A DNA stretch of 32,211 bases from Agromyces seonyuensis (GTDB lineage Bacteria; Actinomycetota; Actinomycetes; Actinomycetales; Microbacteriaceae), in assembly GCF_009789225.1 (NCBI RefSeq), contig NZ_WSTA01000042.1, forward strand, positions 1 through 32,211, in the 5' to 3' direction. The notes below the pieces were generated by a model. It saw nothing but the letters and a program-made list of their open reading frames with translations, did no database searches and was not told the DNA's origin. The translations under genes and the position numbers were made by a program. Shown piece by piece: positions 1 through 11,142 of the stretch (position 1 is its first letter; each line of letters opens with the position of its first letter).

Positions 1-100
1 CATCAATCCAAAGGAATCCCGTCTGGCAAAACCAGACCGGGGTTCAATAAATTGGCATTGAACATAGTGCACGCTGTTGAGTTCTCAAGGAACGGACACA
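1..100 (-). promoter_or_regulatory. Leader of a 16S rRNA operon (antitermination/processing region), running off the left edge
   Basis: Read on the minus strand, 90-69 gives CCTTGAGAACTCAACAGCGTGC-type sequence, the conserved leader motif found upstream of 16S rRNA genes in actinobacteria. It is followed by the AT-richer stretch typical of these leaders (ATGCCAATTTATTGAACC) and by a hairpin at 18-41 (stem CCCGTCTGG / CCAGAC-CGGG, one bulge, loop CAAAA). The order motif, AT-rich spacer, hairpin, TTCCTTTGGATT is what I recall from Microbacteriaceae rrn leaders. The mature 16S gene should begin shortly left of base 1. No rRNA sequence lies inside the window. The recognition is from memory of the motif, not from a search. 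Confidence 0.75.
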
Positions 101-402
101 CCCGACCACCCGCACCCAACCAGGACGCATCGAATCGGAGTAAGTTTCCTCCACCGCCCACCCGGACCAGCCAGACAGACGACGCTTCCGAACCCCCGCA
201 AAACCAGGGATCCAGGCGGTTGCACCCGGGGTTCCAGTCCGCGTTTTCCGCTTCCTGCGCCTCCGGGGCAACGAGGGAAAACACTACGCCGAACCCGCCC
301 ACCCCGCAAACCCAGCCCACACCCCGGGCGTGTCGCACCCCAACCCACCACCCAAACCCCCGACCAGGATGCGATTCCGGCGGTTCGGTGCGGACCGGCC
401 GT
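101..402. other. Intergenic region between the rrn leader and the CoA-transferase gene, no gene seen
   Basis: About 300 bp without a believable gene. The open frames crossing it are low-complexity Pro/Arg/Gly translations with no family resemblance. The plus strand is strongly C-rich (runs such as ccacccaaacccccgacc around 346-363), so the minus strand, which would be the rrn leader RNA, is G/T-rich. Apart from the candidate promoter at 281-310, no repeat or strong terminator hairpin was found. Confidence 0.6.
281..310 (-). promoter_or_regulatory. Candidate rrn promoter (-35 TTTGCG, -10 TAGTGT, 18-bp spacer)
   Basis: On the minus strand, TTTGCG (310-305) and TAGTGT (286-281) are separated by 18 bp and point towards the rRNA leader at 1-100. 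TAGTGT fits the TAnnnT actinobacterial -10 rule; the -35 is weak. A start near 274 would give a leader of about 270 nt before the window edge. Other promoters may exist in this region, since rrn operons often have several. Confidence 0.35.
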
Positions 403-1755
403 TCAGCGGCGCGTCCAACGGGGTTCGGCACTCCCCCAGGTCTCCGGCGGCGCCGGCCACGACGACGGCCCGTCGCGCCAGGAGACGGCGGGTGCCGCGG
501 TCCGCAGCACGCCCGCCGCGGTCGGCAGTTCGACGGTCTCGGTGAGGCGTGCCGCATCCGTGATGCCGACCGGTTCCGGCTCGATCGTGCGCGCGCCGGC
601 GAGCAGCTCAGCGGCGGTGCGCCGCAGCGATGCCCGCACGCGCCAGGTGCCGCCTTCGCGCCGTTGCCGCTCGAGCAGCGTCACGACGGCCGCCGCGAGC
701 AGATACCCGGTGCCGTGGTCGAGCGCCTGGGCGGGCAGCGCACCGGGCGACACCGAACCTTCGACGAGGGAGATGCCGCTCTCCGCCTGCACGAGCGAAT
801 CGAATCCCCGTCGTTCGGCCTCCGCTCCCTCGCTCCCCCACGCCGACAGTTCGGCGACGACGAGCCCGGGATGCTCCGCTGCCAGCCGCGAGGCTGTGAG
901 GCCGAGTTCGGCGAGCGCCGCAGGCCGATACCCGACCACCAGCGCGTCGGCACCGTCGAGCAGTTCGTGGAGGCGCGCTGCCCCGGCAGCCGAGCGCACG
1001 TCGAGCAGGGCCGACCGCTTTCCGGCGCCGCTGTCGAGGTGCTGCTCGGGAATCTCGGTTAGGGCAGGCGGGTCGAGCCGCAGCACCTCGGCGCCGAGCA
1101 GCGCGAGCGTGCGGGTGGCGACCGGTCCGGCGATCACCCGCGTGAGGTCGAGGATGCGCACGCCCGCGAGCGGGCCGGCCGCACCGCCGAGGATCGCCCG
1201 GACTGCCGCGTCGCCGAGTCGGTCGACCTCGAGCACCGGGGTCGCGACGCGCGCCGCGGTATCGCCGCGACCCTCCACGCGCACGGGCACGCAGAGTCCG
1301 CCGGCCGCGGTGACGAGCAGGCACGCTTCCTCGGTGCCGAGCCGGGCGAAGCGGCCGCGGGCGTCGTCGGCGCCGGCATCCTGGCCGAGGAGCAGCGCCG
1401 ATCGCAGCGCCTCGGCGTGCCACGGATAGTTCCCGTGAGGGCGAACCCACCCGTCGGCGGTCGCGAAGAACCCCGAGAGCGGGGCGAACGCCCGCCACGG
1501 CCGGCCGTCCAAGGCGAAGACCCGCTCGCTCTGGAACGCCGTCGCGATGCGCGCGCCGGAGAGGCGAAGCGCCGTGGCATCCGGATGCCCGGACGCGACG
1601 GCCCCGGCGAGCGCGGCCGCGGCGACCGAGTCGGCAGCGAGCCGGGCGCAGTCGAGCCTGGCGGCGAGCGGCACCGCGGGTCGCTCGTAGCCGTCCAGTT
1701 CGGCCGGGGGCCGGCCCAGTTCGGACCAGACGCGCCCCAGAAGTCCAGCGCTCAT
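403..1755 (-). CDS. Family III CoA-transferase (CaiB/BaiF type), 450 aa
   Basis: Predicted to move CoA between organic acids through the family III mechanism; substrate unknown. The hallmark segment LAGVRILDLTRVIAGPV is at residues 196-212, followed by LLGAEVLRLDPP (219-230). DHGTGY at 346-351 matches the region holding the catalytic aspartate of formyl-CoA transferase, making D346 the likely nucleophile. In classical CaiB/Frc proteins the hallmark segment is at the very N-terminus. Here some 195 residues precede it, including GFFATADGWVRPHGNYPWH (95-113), which resembles a part that comes later in CaiB, so the order looks permuted. I recall similar 450-aa actinobacterial proteins, so this is probably a subfamily rather than a fusion artefact. 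ATG at 1755 follows an AGGAG Shine-Dalgarno about 10 nt upstream. The gene lies 48 bp downstream of tyrS and may be co-transcribed with it. Confidence 0.85.
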   Translation of the reverse strand: MSAGLLGRVWSELGRPPAELDGYERPAVPLAARLDCARLAADSVAAAALAGAVASGHPDATALRLSGARIATAFQSERVFALDGRPWRAFAPLSGFFATADGWVRPHGNYPWHAEALRSALLLGQDAGADDARGRFARLGTEEACLLVTAAGGLCVPVRVEGRGDTAARVATPVLEVDRLGDAAVRAILGGAAGPLAGVRILDLTRVIAGPVATRTLALLGAEVLRLDPPALTEIPEQHLDSGAGKRSALLDVRSAAGAARLHELLDGADALVVGYRPAALAELGLTASRLAAEHPGLVVAELSAWGSEGAEAERRGFDSLVQAESGISLVEGSVSPGALPAQALDHGTGYLLAAAVVTLLERQRREGGTWRVRASLRRTAAELLAGARTIEPEPVGITDAARLTETVELPTAAGVLRTAAPAVSWRDGPSSWPAPPETWGSAEPRWTRR

Positions 1756-1803
1756 GCGCCGATTCTGCTCCTGGGGTGCGACGGCCGCGAGGGCGGTGGC
1801 CGC

Positions 1804-3105
1804 TTACTCGACGAAGACGCCGGCGAGGGTCTTCTTGCCGCGCTTGAGCAGCGCCATGCCGCCGGCGGCGACGCGGCCTTCGAGCGTCGCGGCCTCGTCG
1901 TCGACGCGGACGTTGTCGAGGGAGACGCCGCCCTGCTTGATGGCGCGGCGGCCCTCGCCGAGGGAGGCCACGAGGCCGGTGTCGACGAGGAGCTGCGCGA
2001 TCGAGGCATCCGGTGCGCTCGTGGTGTTCGGCAGCTCGCGGAGCGCCGATTCGAGTGTCGCGGCGTCGAGCCCGGCGAGCTCCCCGGTGCCGAAGAGCGC
2101 GGCCGAAGCATCGATGACGGCCTCGGTCGCACCAGCGCCGTGGACGAGCGTCGTGACTTCGCGGGCCAGTACCTTCTGCGCTTCGCGACGGAACGGCTCC
2201 GCGGCGACGACGGCCTCGAGACGCTCGATCTCGGCCCGCGTGAGGAACGTGAAGACCTTGAGGCGGGCGATCACGTCGGCGTCGTCGCTGTTGAGCCAGA
2301 ATTGGTAGAAGCGGTACGGGCTGCACATCTCGGCGTCGAGCCAGATGGCGTTGCCCTCGCTCTTGCCGAACTTCGTGCCGTCGCTGTTCGTGATGAGCGG
2401 CGTGCCGATCGCGTGCGCCGAGACGCCCTCGACGCGGCGGATGAGGTCGGTGCCGCTAGTGAGGTTGCCCCACTGGTCGGACCCGCCCGTCTGCAGCACG
2501 CAGTCGTATTGGCGGTGGAGCTCGAGGTAGTCGAAGCCCTGCAGGATCTGGTAACTGAACTCGGTGTACGAGATGCCGGCTTCGGAGTTCAGGCGCGCCG
2601 CAACGGCATCCTTCTTGATCATCGTGCCGACGCGGAAGTGCTGGCCGATCTCGCGGAGGAAGTCGATGGCCGACAGGGGCGCCGTCCAGTCGAGGTTGTT
2701 GACGAGACGCACGGCGTTCTCGCCCTCGGCGGAGAGGAAGCGGCCCACCTGCGTCTGCAGGCGCGCGACCCACTCCTCGACGGTCTCGCGGGTGTTGAGC
2801 GTGCGCTCGGCGGTCGGCCGCGGGTCGCCGATGAGGCCGGTCGAGCCGCCGACGAGGCCGAGGGGCTTGTGGCCGGCGAGCTGGAGACGGCGCAGCACGA
2901 GCAGCTGCACCAGATTGCCGAGGTGCAGGCTCGCGGCGGTGGGGTCGAAGCCGCAGTAATACGTGATCGGCTCGCCCGCGAGGAGTTCTTTCAGGGCGGT
3001 CTCGTCGGTCGAAACGTGGACGAGGCCGCGCCACTTGAGCTCCTCCCAGACGTCCTCGAAGCTCGAGTCGTTCTGCTGGGTGGCGAGGATCACGGGGTCA
3101 GACAC
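1804..3105 (-). CDS. tyrS: Tyrosyl-tRNA synthetase
   Basis: Charges tRNA-Tyr with tyrosine in the cytoplasm (class Ic synthetase). With the start used here (433 aa), the HIGH-like motif is HLGN at 61-64 and the KMSKS-like loop is KFGKS at 245-249. An S4 RNA-binding domain ends the protein (the stretch around GEGRRAIKQGGVSLDNV). Length is normal for bacterial TyrS. The frame is open to an ATG at 3219, but the extra 38 residues are not TyrS-like. I chose GTG 3105 (VSDPVILATQQ) because a TACGAT -10 box ends 7 nt upstream, the leaderless spacing seen repeatedly in this window. ATG codons at 3114 and 3111 are alternatives that overlap that box. The product is certain; the exact start is moderately sure. 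Confidence 0.95.
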   Translation of the reverse strand: MSDPVILATQQNDSSFEDVWEELKWRGLVHVSTDETALKELLAGEPITYYCGFDPTAASLHLGNLVQLLVLRRLQLAGHKPLGLVGGSTGLIGDPRPTAERTLNTRETVEEWVARLQTQVGRFLSAEGENAVRLVNNLDWTAPLSAIDFLREIGQHFRVGTMIKKDAVAARLNSEAGISYTEFSYQILQGFDYLELHRQYDCVLQTGGSDQWGNLTSGTDLIRRVEGVSAHAIGTPLITNSDGTKFGKSEGNAIWLDAEMCSPYRFYQFWLNSDDADVIARLKVFTFLTRAEIERLEAVVAAEPFRREAQKVLAREVTTLVHGAGATEAVIDASAALFGTGELAGLDAATLESALRELPNTTSAPDASIAQLLVDTGLVASLGEGRRAIKQGGVSLDNVRVDDEAATLEGRVAAGGMALLKRGKKTLAGVFVE

Positions 3106-3112
3106 GCCCATC

Positions 3113-3118
3113 ATCGTA
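3113..3118 (-). promoter_or_regulatory. -10 box TACGAT for a leaderless tyrS mRNA
   Basis: TACGAT on the minus strand ends 7 nt before GTG 3105, which places the predicted transcription start on or beside the start codon. There is no Shine-Dalgarno before any candidate start. No convincing -35 was found. Confidence 0.45.
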
Positions 3119-3228
3119 GCGGGCGCGATCAGGATGCCTCGCGGCTGCGCCGGTCTGCTGCGGTCGCCGACGGGACTGCCCGCGACATCCGCGTGCGCGG
3201 TGTCGGCGATGTCGGCCACACTGTGCGC

Positions 3229-3849
3229 ATGCCTCCGGTCATCCTGCCCATCGACGGCTCGGTCGTGCTGGGCGTCACCGTCTCGGTCGCGCTCGTCGCC
3301 TCGCTCGTCGCCGCGCTCGTGCTCGTCCTGCTCGCCCGACGCAGCGCCGATACCGCGCTGCTGGCATCAGCCGGCGCGTTCGTCGTCACGCCGCTGCTCG
3401 TCCTGGCGAGCGTCGAGGTCGCCGTGGCGCCGGTCGTCGGCGTCGTGCTCGCGCTGCTCGGCGCGGCCACGGCCGTCGTCGGCGGCGATCCGCTCGTGCG
3501 GCGCATCCTCGCCGCCGCGTCGCCGGACGACGTGCGGGAGGGGGCCGGCGGCGGCATCCTCGTCGAGCCGCAGCCGCGCGCCGCGGCATCGGCGGGCCCC
3601 GCGCGGGTCGAGGCGGTCGAGGTGCTGCGCGGCGGCACGACGATCGGCTACCTCGAACGGCTCGGCGTCGTCCTGGCGATCATCGCCGGGTATCCGGCGG
3701 CGATCGCCGTGATCGTGGCCGTCAAGAGCGTCGGCCGATTCTCCGAGCTGGCGACCTCGGCCGCACGAGAGCGGTTCATCATCGGGACCCTCGCGAGCCT
3801 CGTCTGGGCGTGCACGGTCGGCGGGCTCGTCGCCCTCGCGATGCGCTGA
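3229..3849 (+). CDS. Membrane protein with a C-terminal segment like that of DUF3307 proteins, 206 aa
   Basis: Function unknown. Hydrophobic segments suggest about five membrane spans: roughly residues 10-36, 43-62, 64-85, 144-166 and 183-204, with a polar loop at 90-140. The C-terminal part, GYLERL (140-145), AVKSVGRFSEL (164-174) and ERFIIGTLASLVWA (181-194), resembles the ending I recall in DUF3307 proteins (ERL, then AKSI-RF, then EY-IIGTL-S). The N-terminal half does not look like DUF3307. The gene converges on satD with 10 bp between stop codons. SatD and DUF3307 genes are, from memory, often neighbours elsewhere, so the two may work together. No Shine-Dalgarno is seen; CACACT 6 nt before the ATG is a poor -10 candidate. 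GTG at 3223 is an alternative start. Confidence 0.75.
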   Translation: MPPVILPIDGSVVLGVTVSVALVASLVAALVLVLLARRSADTALLASAGAFVVTPLLVLASVEVAVAPVVGVVLALLGAATAVVGGDPLVRRILAAASPDDVREGAGGGILVEPQPRAAASAGPARVEAVEVLRGGTTIGYLERLGVVLAIIAGYPAAIAVIVAVKSVGRFSELATSAARERFIIGTLASLVWACTVGGLVALAMR

Positions 3850-3859
3850 GCGGTGCTCG

Positions 3860-4492
3860 TCAGGAGCCGTGCCGGAGGAGTCGATACCCCTCGACGACCG
3901 CAGCGGCGCCGGCGCTCGCGAGCGCCTGGGACACGGCCGACTGGGTGATGCCCTCGGCGCCCGCCAGGTCGCGCTGCGACGTACCGAGGCAACGGCCGTA
4001 CGCGAGGCGCCGCGTCCGTTCCGACATCGAGGTGACGAGCTGATCGCGCGCGAGCAGGTAGGCGTTGACGTGCGGGAGGTCCAGCCCCGATGCGTCGTCG
4101 GCCGCTGCGACCCAGGTGCGCGCGCCGGGCACGGCCCGCTGCTGGAGCCGGTGCACGGTATCGATCGCCTCGCGCGCCGCCCACCAGCCCGGCCCCTCCG
4201 AGATGTCGCCCGCGGCCGACGGGATCGACCCGACGGCGCCGAGGCCGATGCCGAATCGGCAGTCGACGTCATCGGGCAGGCGCAACCTGAGCAGCAGCAC
4301 CGCGGCCAGCGCGTCGTCGAGTTCCGCGTAGACGCCCTGGGTCTCGTCGCCGACCGTCGGGTGCAGCGGCGTGATCGGTTTCGGCCCGACGCGGCCGACC
4401 CGCGCCAGCGCATCGTCGATCTCGCGTTGCGCCGCGGCCCGGTCGGCGATTCGGCGCGACCCGACGAGGTCCATGGTGACGGCGGCGATCAT
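3860..4492 (-). CDS. satD: SatD family protein with C-terminal helix-turn-helix, 210 aa
   Basis: Recognised as SatD family (named after the Streptococcus mutans sat operon) from the N-terminus MIAAVTMDLVGSRR and the central TVGDETQGVY. By eye the first 110 residues also follow the class III nucleotide-cyclase layout: MDLVGSR (7-13, D8) like DIVGxT, GDE (48-50, D49) 41 residues later, CRFGIGLGAV (78-87) like RIGIHxG, and GWWAAR (102-107) like the VNxAAR helix, with the usual transition-state Asn replaced by Trp. A helix-turn-helix follows at about 170-195 (SQRDLAGAEGITQSAVSQAL). This suggests a DNA-binding protein with a nucleotide-sensing or cyclase-like head, which is my inference. The gene starts 3 bp from a perfect palindrome, so autoregulation is likely. 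No Shine-Dalgarno is present; TAGACT 6 nt upstream suggests a leaderless mRNA. Confidence 0.8.
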   Translation of the reverse strand: MIAAVTMDLVGSRRIADRAAAQREIDDALARVGRVGPKPITPLHPTVGDETQGVYAELDDALAAVLLLRLRLPDDVDCRFGIGLGAVGSIPSAAGDISEGPGWWAAREAIDTVHRLQQRAVPGARTWVAAADDASGLDLPHVNAYLLARDQLVTSMSERTRRLAYGRCLGTSQRDLAGAEGITQSAVSQALASAGAAAVVEGYRLLRHGS

Positions 4493-4495
4493 TTC

Positions 4496-4558
4496 ATCAG
4501 TCTAGGACTGATACTTCGTGAGTATCAGTCTTGGACTGCTATTCCAGGACGATCAGTC
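4496..4558. promoter_or_regulatory. Phased operator array before satD (two palindromes and one half-site, 28-bp period)
   Basis: ATCAGTC-TAG-GACTGAT (4496-4512) is a perfect 7-3-7 palindrome. ATCAGTC-TTG-GACTGCT (4524-4540) is a second copy with one mismatch. A third ATCAGTC half-site is at 4552-4558, overlapping the stop codon of the glycosylase gene. The starts 4496, 4524 and 4552 are exactly 28 bp apart. The first site contains the TAGACT -10 box (4499-4504) of satD, so a protein bound there would block transcription. The same DNA can fold as a hairpin (10-bp stem 4506-4515 / 4521-4530, 5-nt loop), so termination of the upstream operon is an alternative or additional role. Confidence 0.65.
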
Positions 4559-5170
4559 CACGGCGCGCGGATGCCGCTTCGCCGGCGAAACCCCGGGTTC
4601 GCCGGGCAGCACGAACCGCCAGGGGAAGGCAGCGCCGCCACCGACGCCCGAGACGCCGGTGCGCGGAGTCGCCTCGAAGGCGAGCGGCACGGCCGGGATG
4701 CGGAGGTCGAACGGCGGCGCGAGCAGGTCGGCGCCGGTCTCGGCGAGCGGGACGCCGAGCGCCTGAGCGAGGCGGCCGGGCCCGCGCGCGAGGTCGCGGT
4801 CGCTGGAGCGGCCGCGGCGAGCGCGGGCGAGCTCGATCCCCTCGACGACTGTTCCGCCCCGCAGCAGCACCGCGGAGGCCGTGCCGTCGGGCGAGCAAAC
4901 GAAGTTCAGGCACACGTGCATGCCGTACGAGAAGTACGCGTAGAGGCGCCCGGGCTCGCCGAACATCACCCTGGTGCGGGGCGTCGGCCCGCGGAAGGCG
5001 TGGGAGCCCGGATCCTCGCCGTCGCCGCGATACGCCTCGACCTCGACGAGACGCACCGCGACGGTGCCCTCGGCGGTCGTGCAGGAGAACACCGCGCCGA
5101 GGAGGAGCCGCGCGAGTTCGACGGCGTCACGGGCGAACCAGGCCCGATCGGGGCGGAGGAGTTCAGTCAT
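4553..5170 (-). CDS. DNA-3-methyladenine glycosylase, AAG/MPG family, 205 aa
   Basis: Base-excision repair enzyme that removes alkylated purines (3-methyladenine and related lesions) from DNA. EVEAY (43-47) carries the counterparts of human AAG E125 and Y127 (E45, Y47). H57 matches H136. GRLYAYFSYGMHVCLN (74-89) supplies the Tyr (Y79) and Asn (N89) of the base pocket, equivalent to Y159 and N169. A complete active site and normal length point to an active enzyme. Its ATG overlaps the end of the HxlR gene by 8 nt (4553-5170 against 5163-5531), so translation is probably coupled to that regulator. Coupling a repair glycosylase to an HxlR regulator is not an arrangement I know as standard. Confidence 0.93.
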   Translation of the reverse strand: MTELLRPDRAWFARDAVELARLLLGAVFSCTTAEGTVAVRLVEVEAYRGDGEDPGSHAFRGPTPRTRVMFGEPGRLYAYFSYGMHVCLNFVCSPDGTASAVLLRGGTVVEGIELARARRGRSSDRDLARGPGRLAQALGVPLAETGADLLAPPFDLRIPAVPLAFEATPRTGVSGVGGGAAFPWRFVLPGEPGVSPAKRHPRAVD

Positions 5171-5531
5171 CCGTGCCGACGATGGCGTCGGAGTGGATCG
5201 CGACCCACTCGACGAGCGGGAGCATGCGTTCCATGAGGTCGCGGCCGAGCGGGGTGAGCGAGTACTCGACCCGAGGCGGGATCTCGGGATACGCCTCCCG
5301 GTGCACGAGCCCGTCCGCTTCGAGCACGCGCAGCGTCTGGGCGAGCATCTTCTCGCTGATGCCCTGGACCTCGCGTCGCAGCTCGCCCCAGCGGTGCGTG
5401 CGGTCGCTGAGCGAGAGCAGCACGAGCACGCCCCACTTGCCCATGATGTGGTCGAGCACGACCCGGGTCGGGCAGCCCTCCGTGAAGGGCTGACCGGGCA
5501 TCGCCCGGATTTCCGAGAATCTCACCGTCAC
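5163..5531 (-). CDS. HxlR-family winged-helix transcriptional regulator (YtfH-like), 122 aa
   Basis: Small dimeric regulator, probably responding to quinones, aldehydes or oxidants. GCPTRVVLDHIMGKWGVLVLLSL (19 onward) is the family hallmark, with Cys20 at the position used for thiol sensing in several HxlR proteins. Winged-helix residues follow (RWGELRREVQGISEKMLAQTL), then the YSLTPLGRDL wing. The start is GTG 5531: TAAGGT (5543-5538) ends 6 nt upstream, implying a leaderless mRNA; a second GTG at 5525 is possible. It diverges from the qorB-like gene, as ytfH does from ytfG/qorB in E. coli, so that gene is the likely target along with its own operon (glycosylase downstream). Confidence 0.9.
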   Translation of the reverse strand: MTVRFSEIRAMPGQPFTEGCPTRVVLDHIMGKWGVLVLLSLSDRTHRWGELRREVQGISEKMLAQTLRVLEADGLVHREAYPEIPPRVEYSLTPLGRDLMERMLPLVEWVAIHSDAIVGTDD

Positions 5532-5560
5532 GTGGGTACCTTACTTCGAAGTGGGTACCT
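5532..5560. promoter_or_regulatory. Probable HxlR operator between hxlR and the qorB-like gene
   Basis: GTGGGTACCT occurs twice in direct orientation (5532-5541 and 5551-5560). Between and partly overlapping them is the perfect palindrome ACTTCGAAGT (5543-5552), so the whole is close to a GGTACC-ACTTCGAAGT-GGTACC inverted repeat. It covers the TAAGGT -10 box and the presumed start of hxlR, so binding should repress hxlR and could control the divergent promoter. Confidence 0.6.
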
Positions 5561-5630
5561 CGGATGGGGAATGCGGATGATCGCACGGACGGTTGGCCCC
5601 GACGAACAGTTCCCTCGGAAAGGATTCACC

Positions 5631-6488
5631 ATGACCATCCTCGTCACCGCCGCTTCCGGCCAGCTCGGCGGCCTTGTCGTCGACGCCCTCCTCGCCCGCG
5701 GCGCCGAGCCCGCCTCGATCGTCGCGACCGCCCGCGACGAGTCCACGCTCGCCCGCTTCGCCGAGCGCGGCGTGACGACCGCCCGACTCGACTACGACGA
5801 CCCGGCCTCCATCGCCGCTGCCCTGCAGGGCGTCGACGCAGTCCTGCTCGTCTCCGGCTCGGTCCCCGGCCGTCGCGTCGACGGCCACCGCAACGTCGTG
5901 GAGGCGGCCGCGGCTGCGGGCGTCGGCAAGCTCGTCTACACGAGCGCCCCGAAGGCGACGACTGCCGACTTCGCGCTCGCCCCCGACCACAAGGCGACCG
6001 AGGAGCTCATCGCCGCCTCGGGCGTCCCCGCCGTCATCCTGCGCAACAACTGGTACACCGAGAACTACGCCGGCGACCTCGCCCAGGCCGCCGACTCGGG
6101 CGTCGTCGCGGGCAGCGCCGGCAGCGGCCGGGTCGCGAGCGCGACGCGCGCCGAGTATGCCGAGGCCGCCGCGGTCGTGCTGCTGGAGGACGGGCACGTC
6201 GGCGAGGTCTACGAACTCTCGGGCGAGCACGCCTGGGACTTCGACGAGTTCGCCGCGGCCGCCGCCGAGGTCCTCGGCCGTCCCGTCGCCTACCGCGCCC
6301 TCGAGCCCGCCGAGCACGTCGCCGTGCTCGAGGGCGCAGGACTCGACGCCGGCACCGCTGGATTCGTCGCGGCGATCGACGCCGGCATCCGCGACGGCGT
6401 CCTCGGCGACGCCGAGCCGACCCTGGCGCGCCTCATCGGGCGACCGACGACCGGACTCGTCGAAGCGCTGCGCCCGCTCGCGGCCTGA
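5631..6488 (+). CDS. qorB: NmrA-like / quinone oxidoreductase 2-type NAD(P)H-dependent reductase, 285 aa
   Basis: Atypical short-chain dehydrogenase-like protein expected to reduce quinones with NAD(P)H in the cytosol. The N-terminal dinucleotide loop TAASGQLG (6-13) ends the first beta strand of a Rossmann fold. Further marks are VLLVSGS after the third strand, KLVYTSAPKA, and VILRNNWYTENY, which is typical of the YtfG/QorB group. ATG 5631 has a Shine-Dalgarno (GGAAAGGA, ending 6 nt upstream). The divergent HxlR gene is the usual partner, supporting control by electrophile or quinone stress. The symbol follows E. coli qorB (ytfG) by resemblance and context; substrate preference is not shown by the sequence. 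Confidence 0.85.
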   Translation: MTILVTAASGQLGGLVVDALLARGAEPASIVATARDESTLARFAERGVTTARLDYDDPASIAAALQGVDAVLLVSGSVPGRRVDGHRNVVEAAAAAGVGKLVYTSAPKATTADFALAPDHKATEELIAASGVPAVILRNNWYTENYAGDLAQAADSGVVAGSAGSGRVASATRAEYAEAAAVVLLEDGHVGEVYELSGEHAWDFDEFAAAAAEVLGRPVAYRALEPAEHVAVLEGAGLDAGTAGFVAAIDAGIRDGVLGDAEPTLARLIGRPTTGLVEALRPLAA

Positions 6489-6504
6489 CCCGCGGGGAAC
6501 GCAC

Positions 6505-6543
6505 GGATGCCCCGTGGCCGCGGACTCGCGGCACGGGGCATCC
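6505..6543. terminator. Bidirectional terminator hairpin between qorB and argH
   Basis: Perfect 12-bp stem GGATGCCCCGTG (6505-6516) / CACGGGGCATCC (6532-6543), with a further CCGC/GCGG pair inside. It sits between two convergent stop codons (6488 and 6557). There is no U-tract, as is common for actinobacterial terminators. Confidence 0.8.
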
Positions 6544-6556
6544 TCGTCATCGGTGC

Positions 6557-11131
<4,575 letters not shown>

Positions 11132-11142
11132 CTCGCTCCCCC

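Noticed and set aside
3-557. 184-codon minus-strand frame and overlapping plus-strand frames across the left end
   Set aside because: They cross the rrn leader motif and translate to low-complexity Pro/Arg/Gly sequence with no family resemblance.
3106-3219. N-terminal extension of TyrS to ATG 3219
   Set aside because: The added residues are not TyrS-like, would run through the -10 box at 3113-3118, and would nearly meet the divergent gene.
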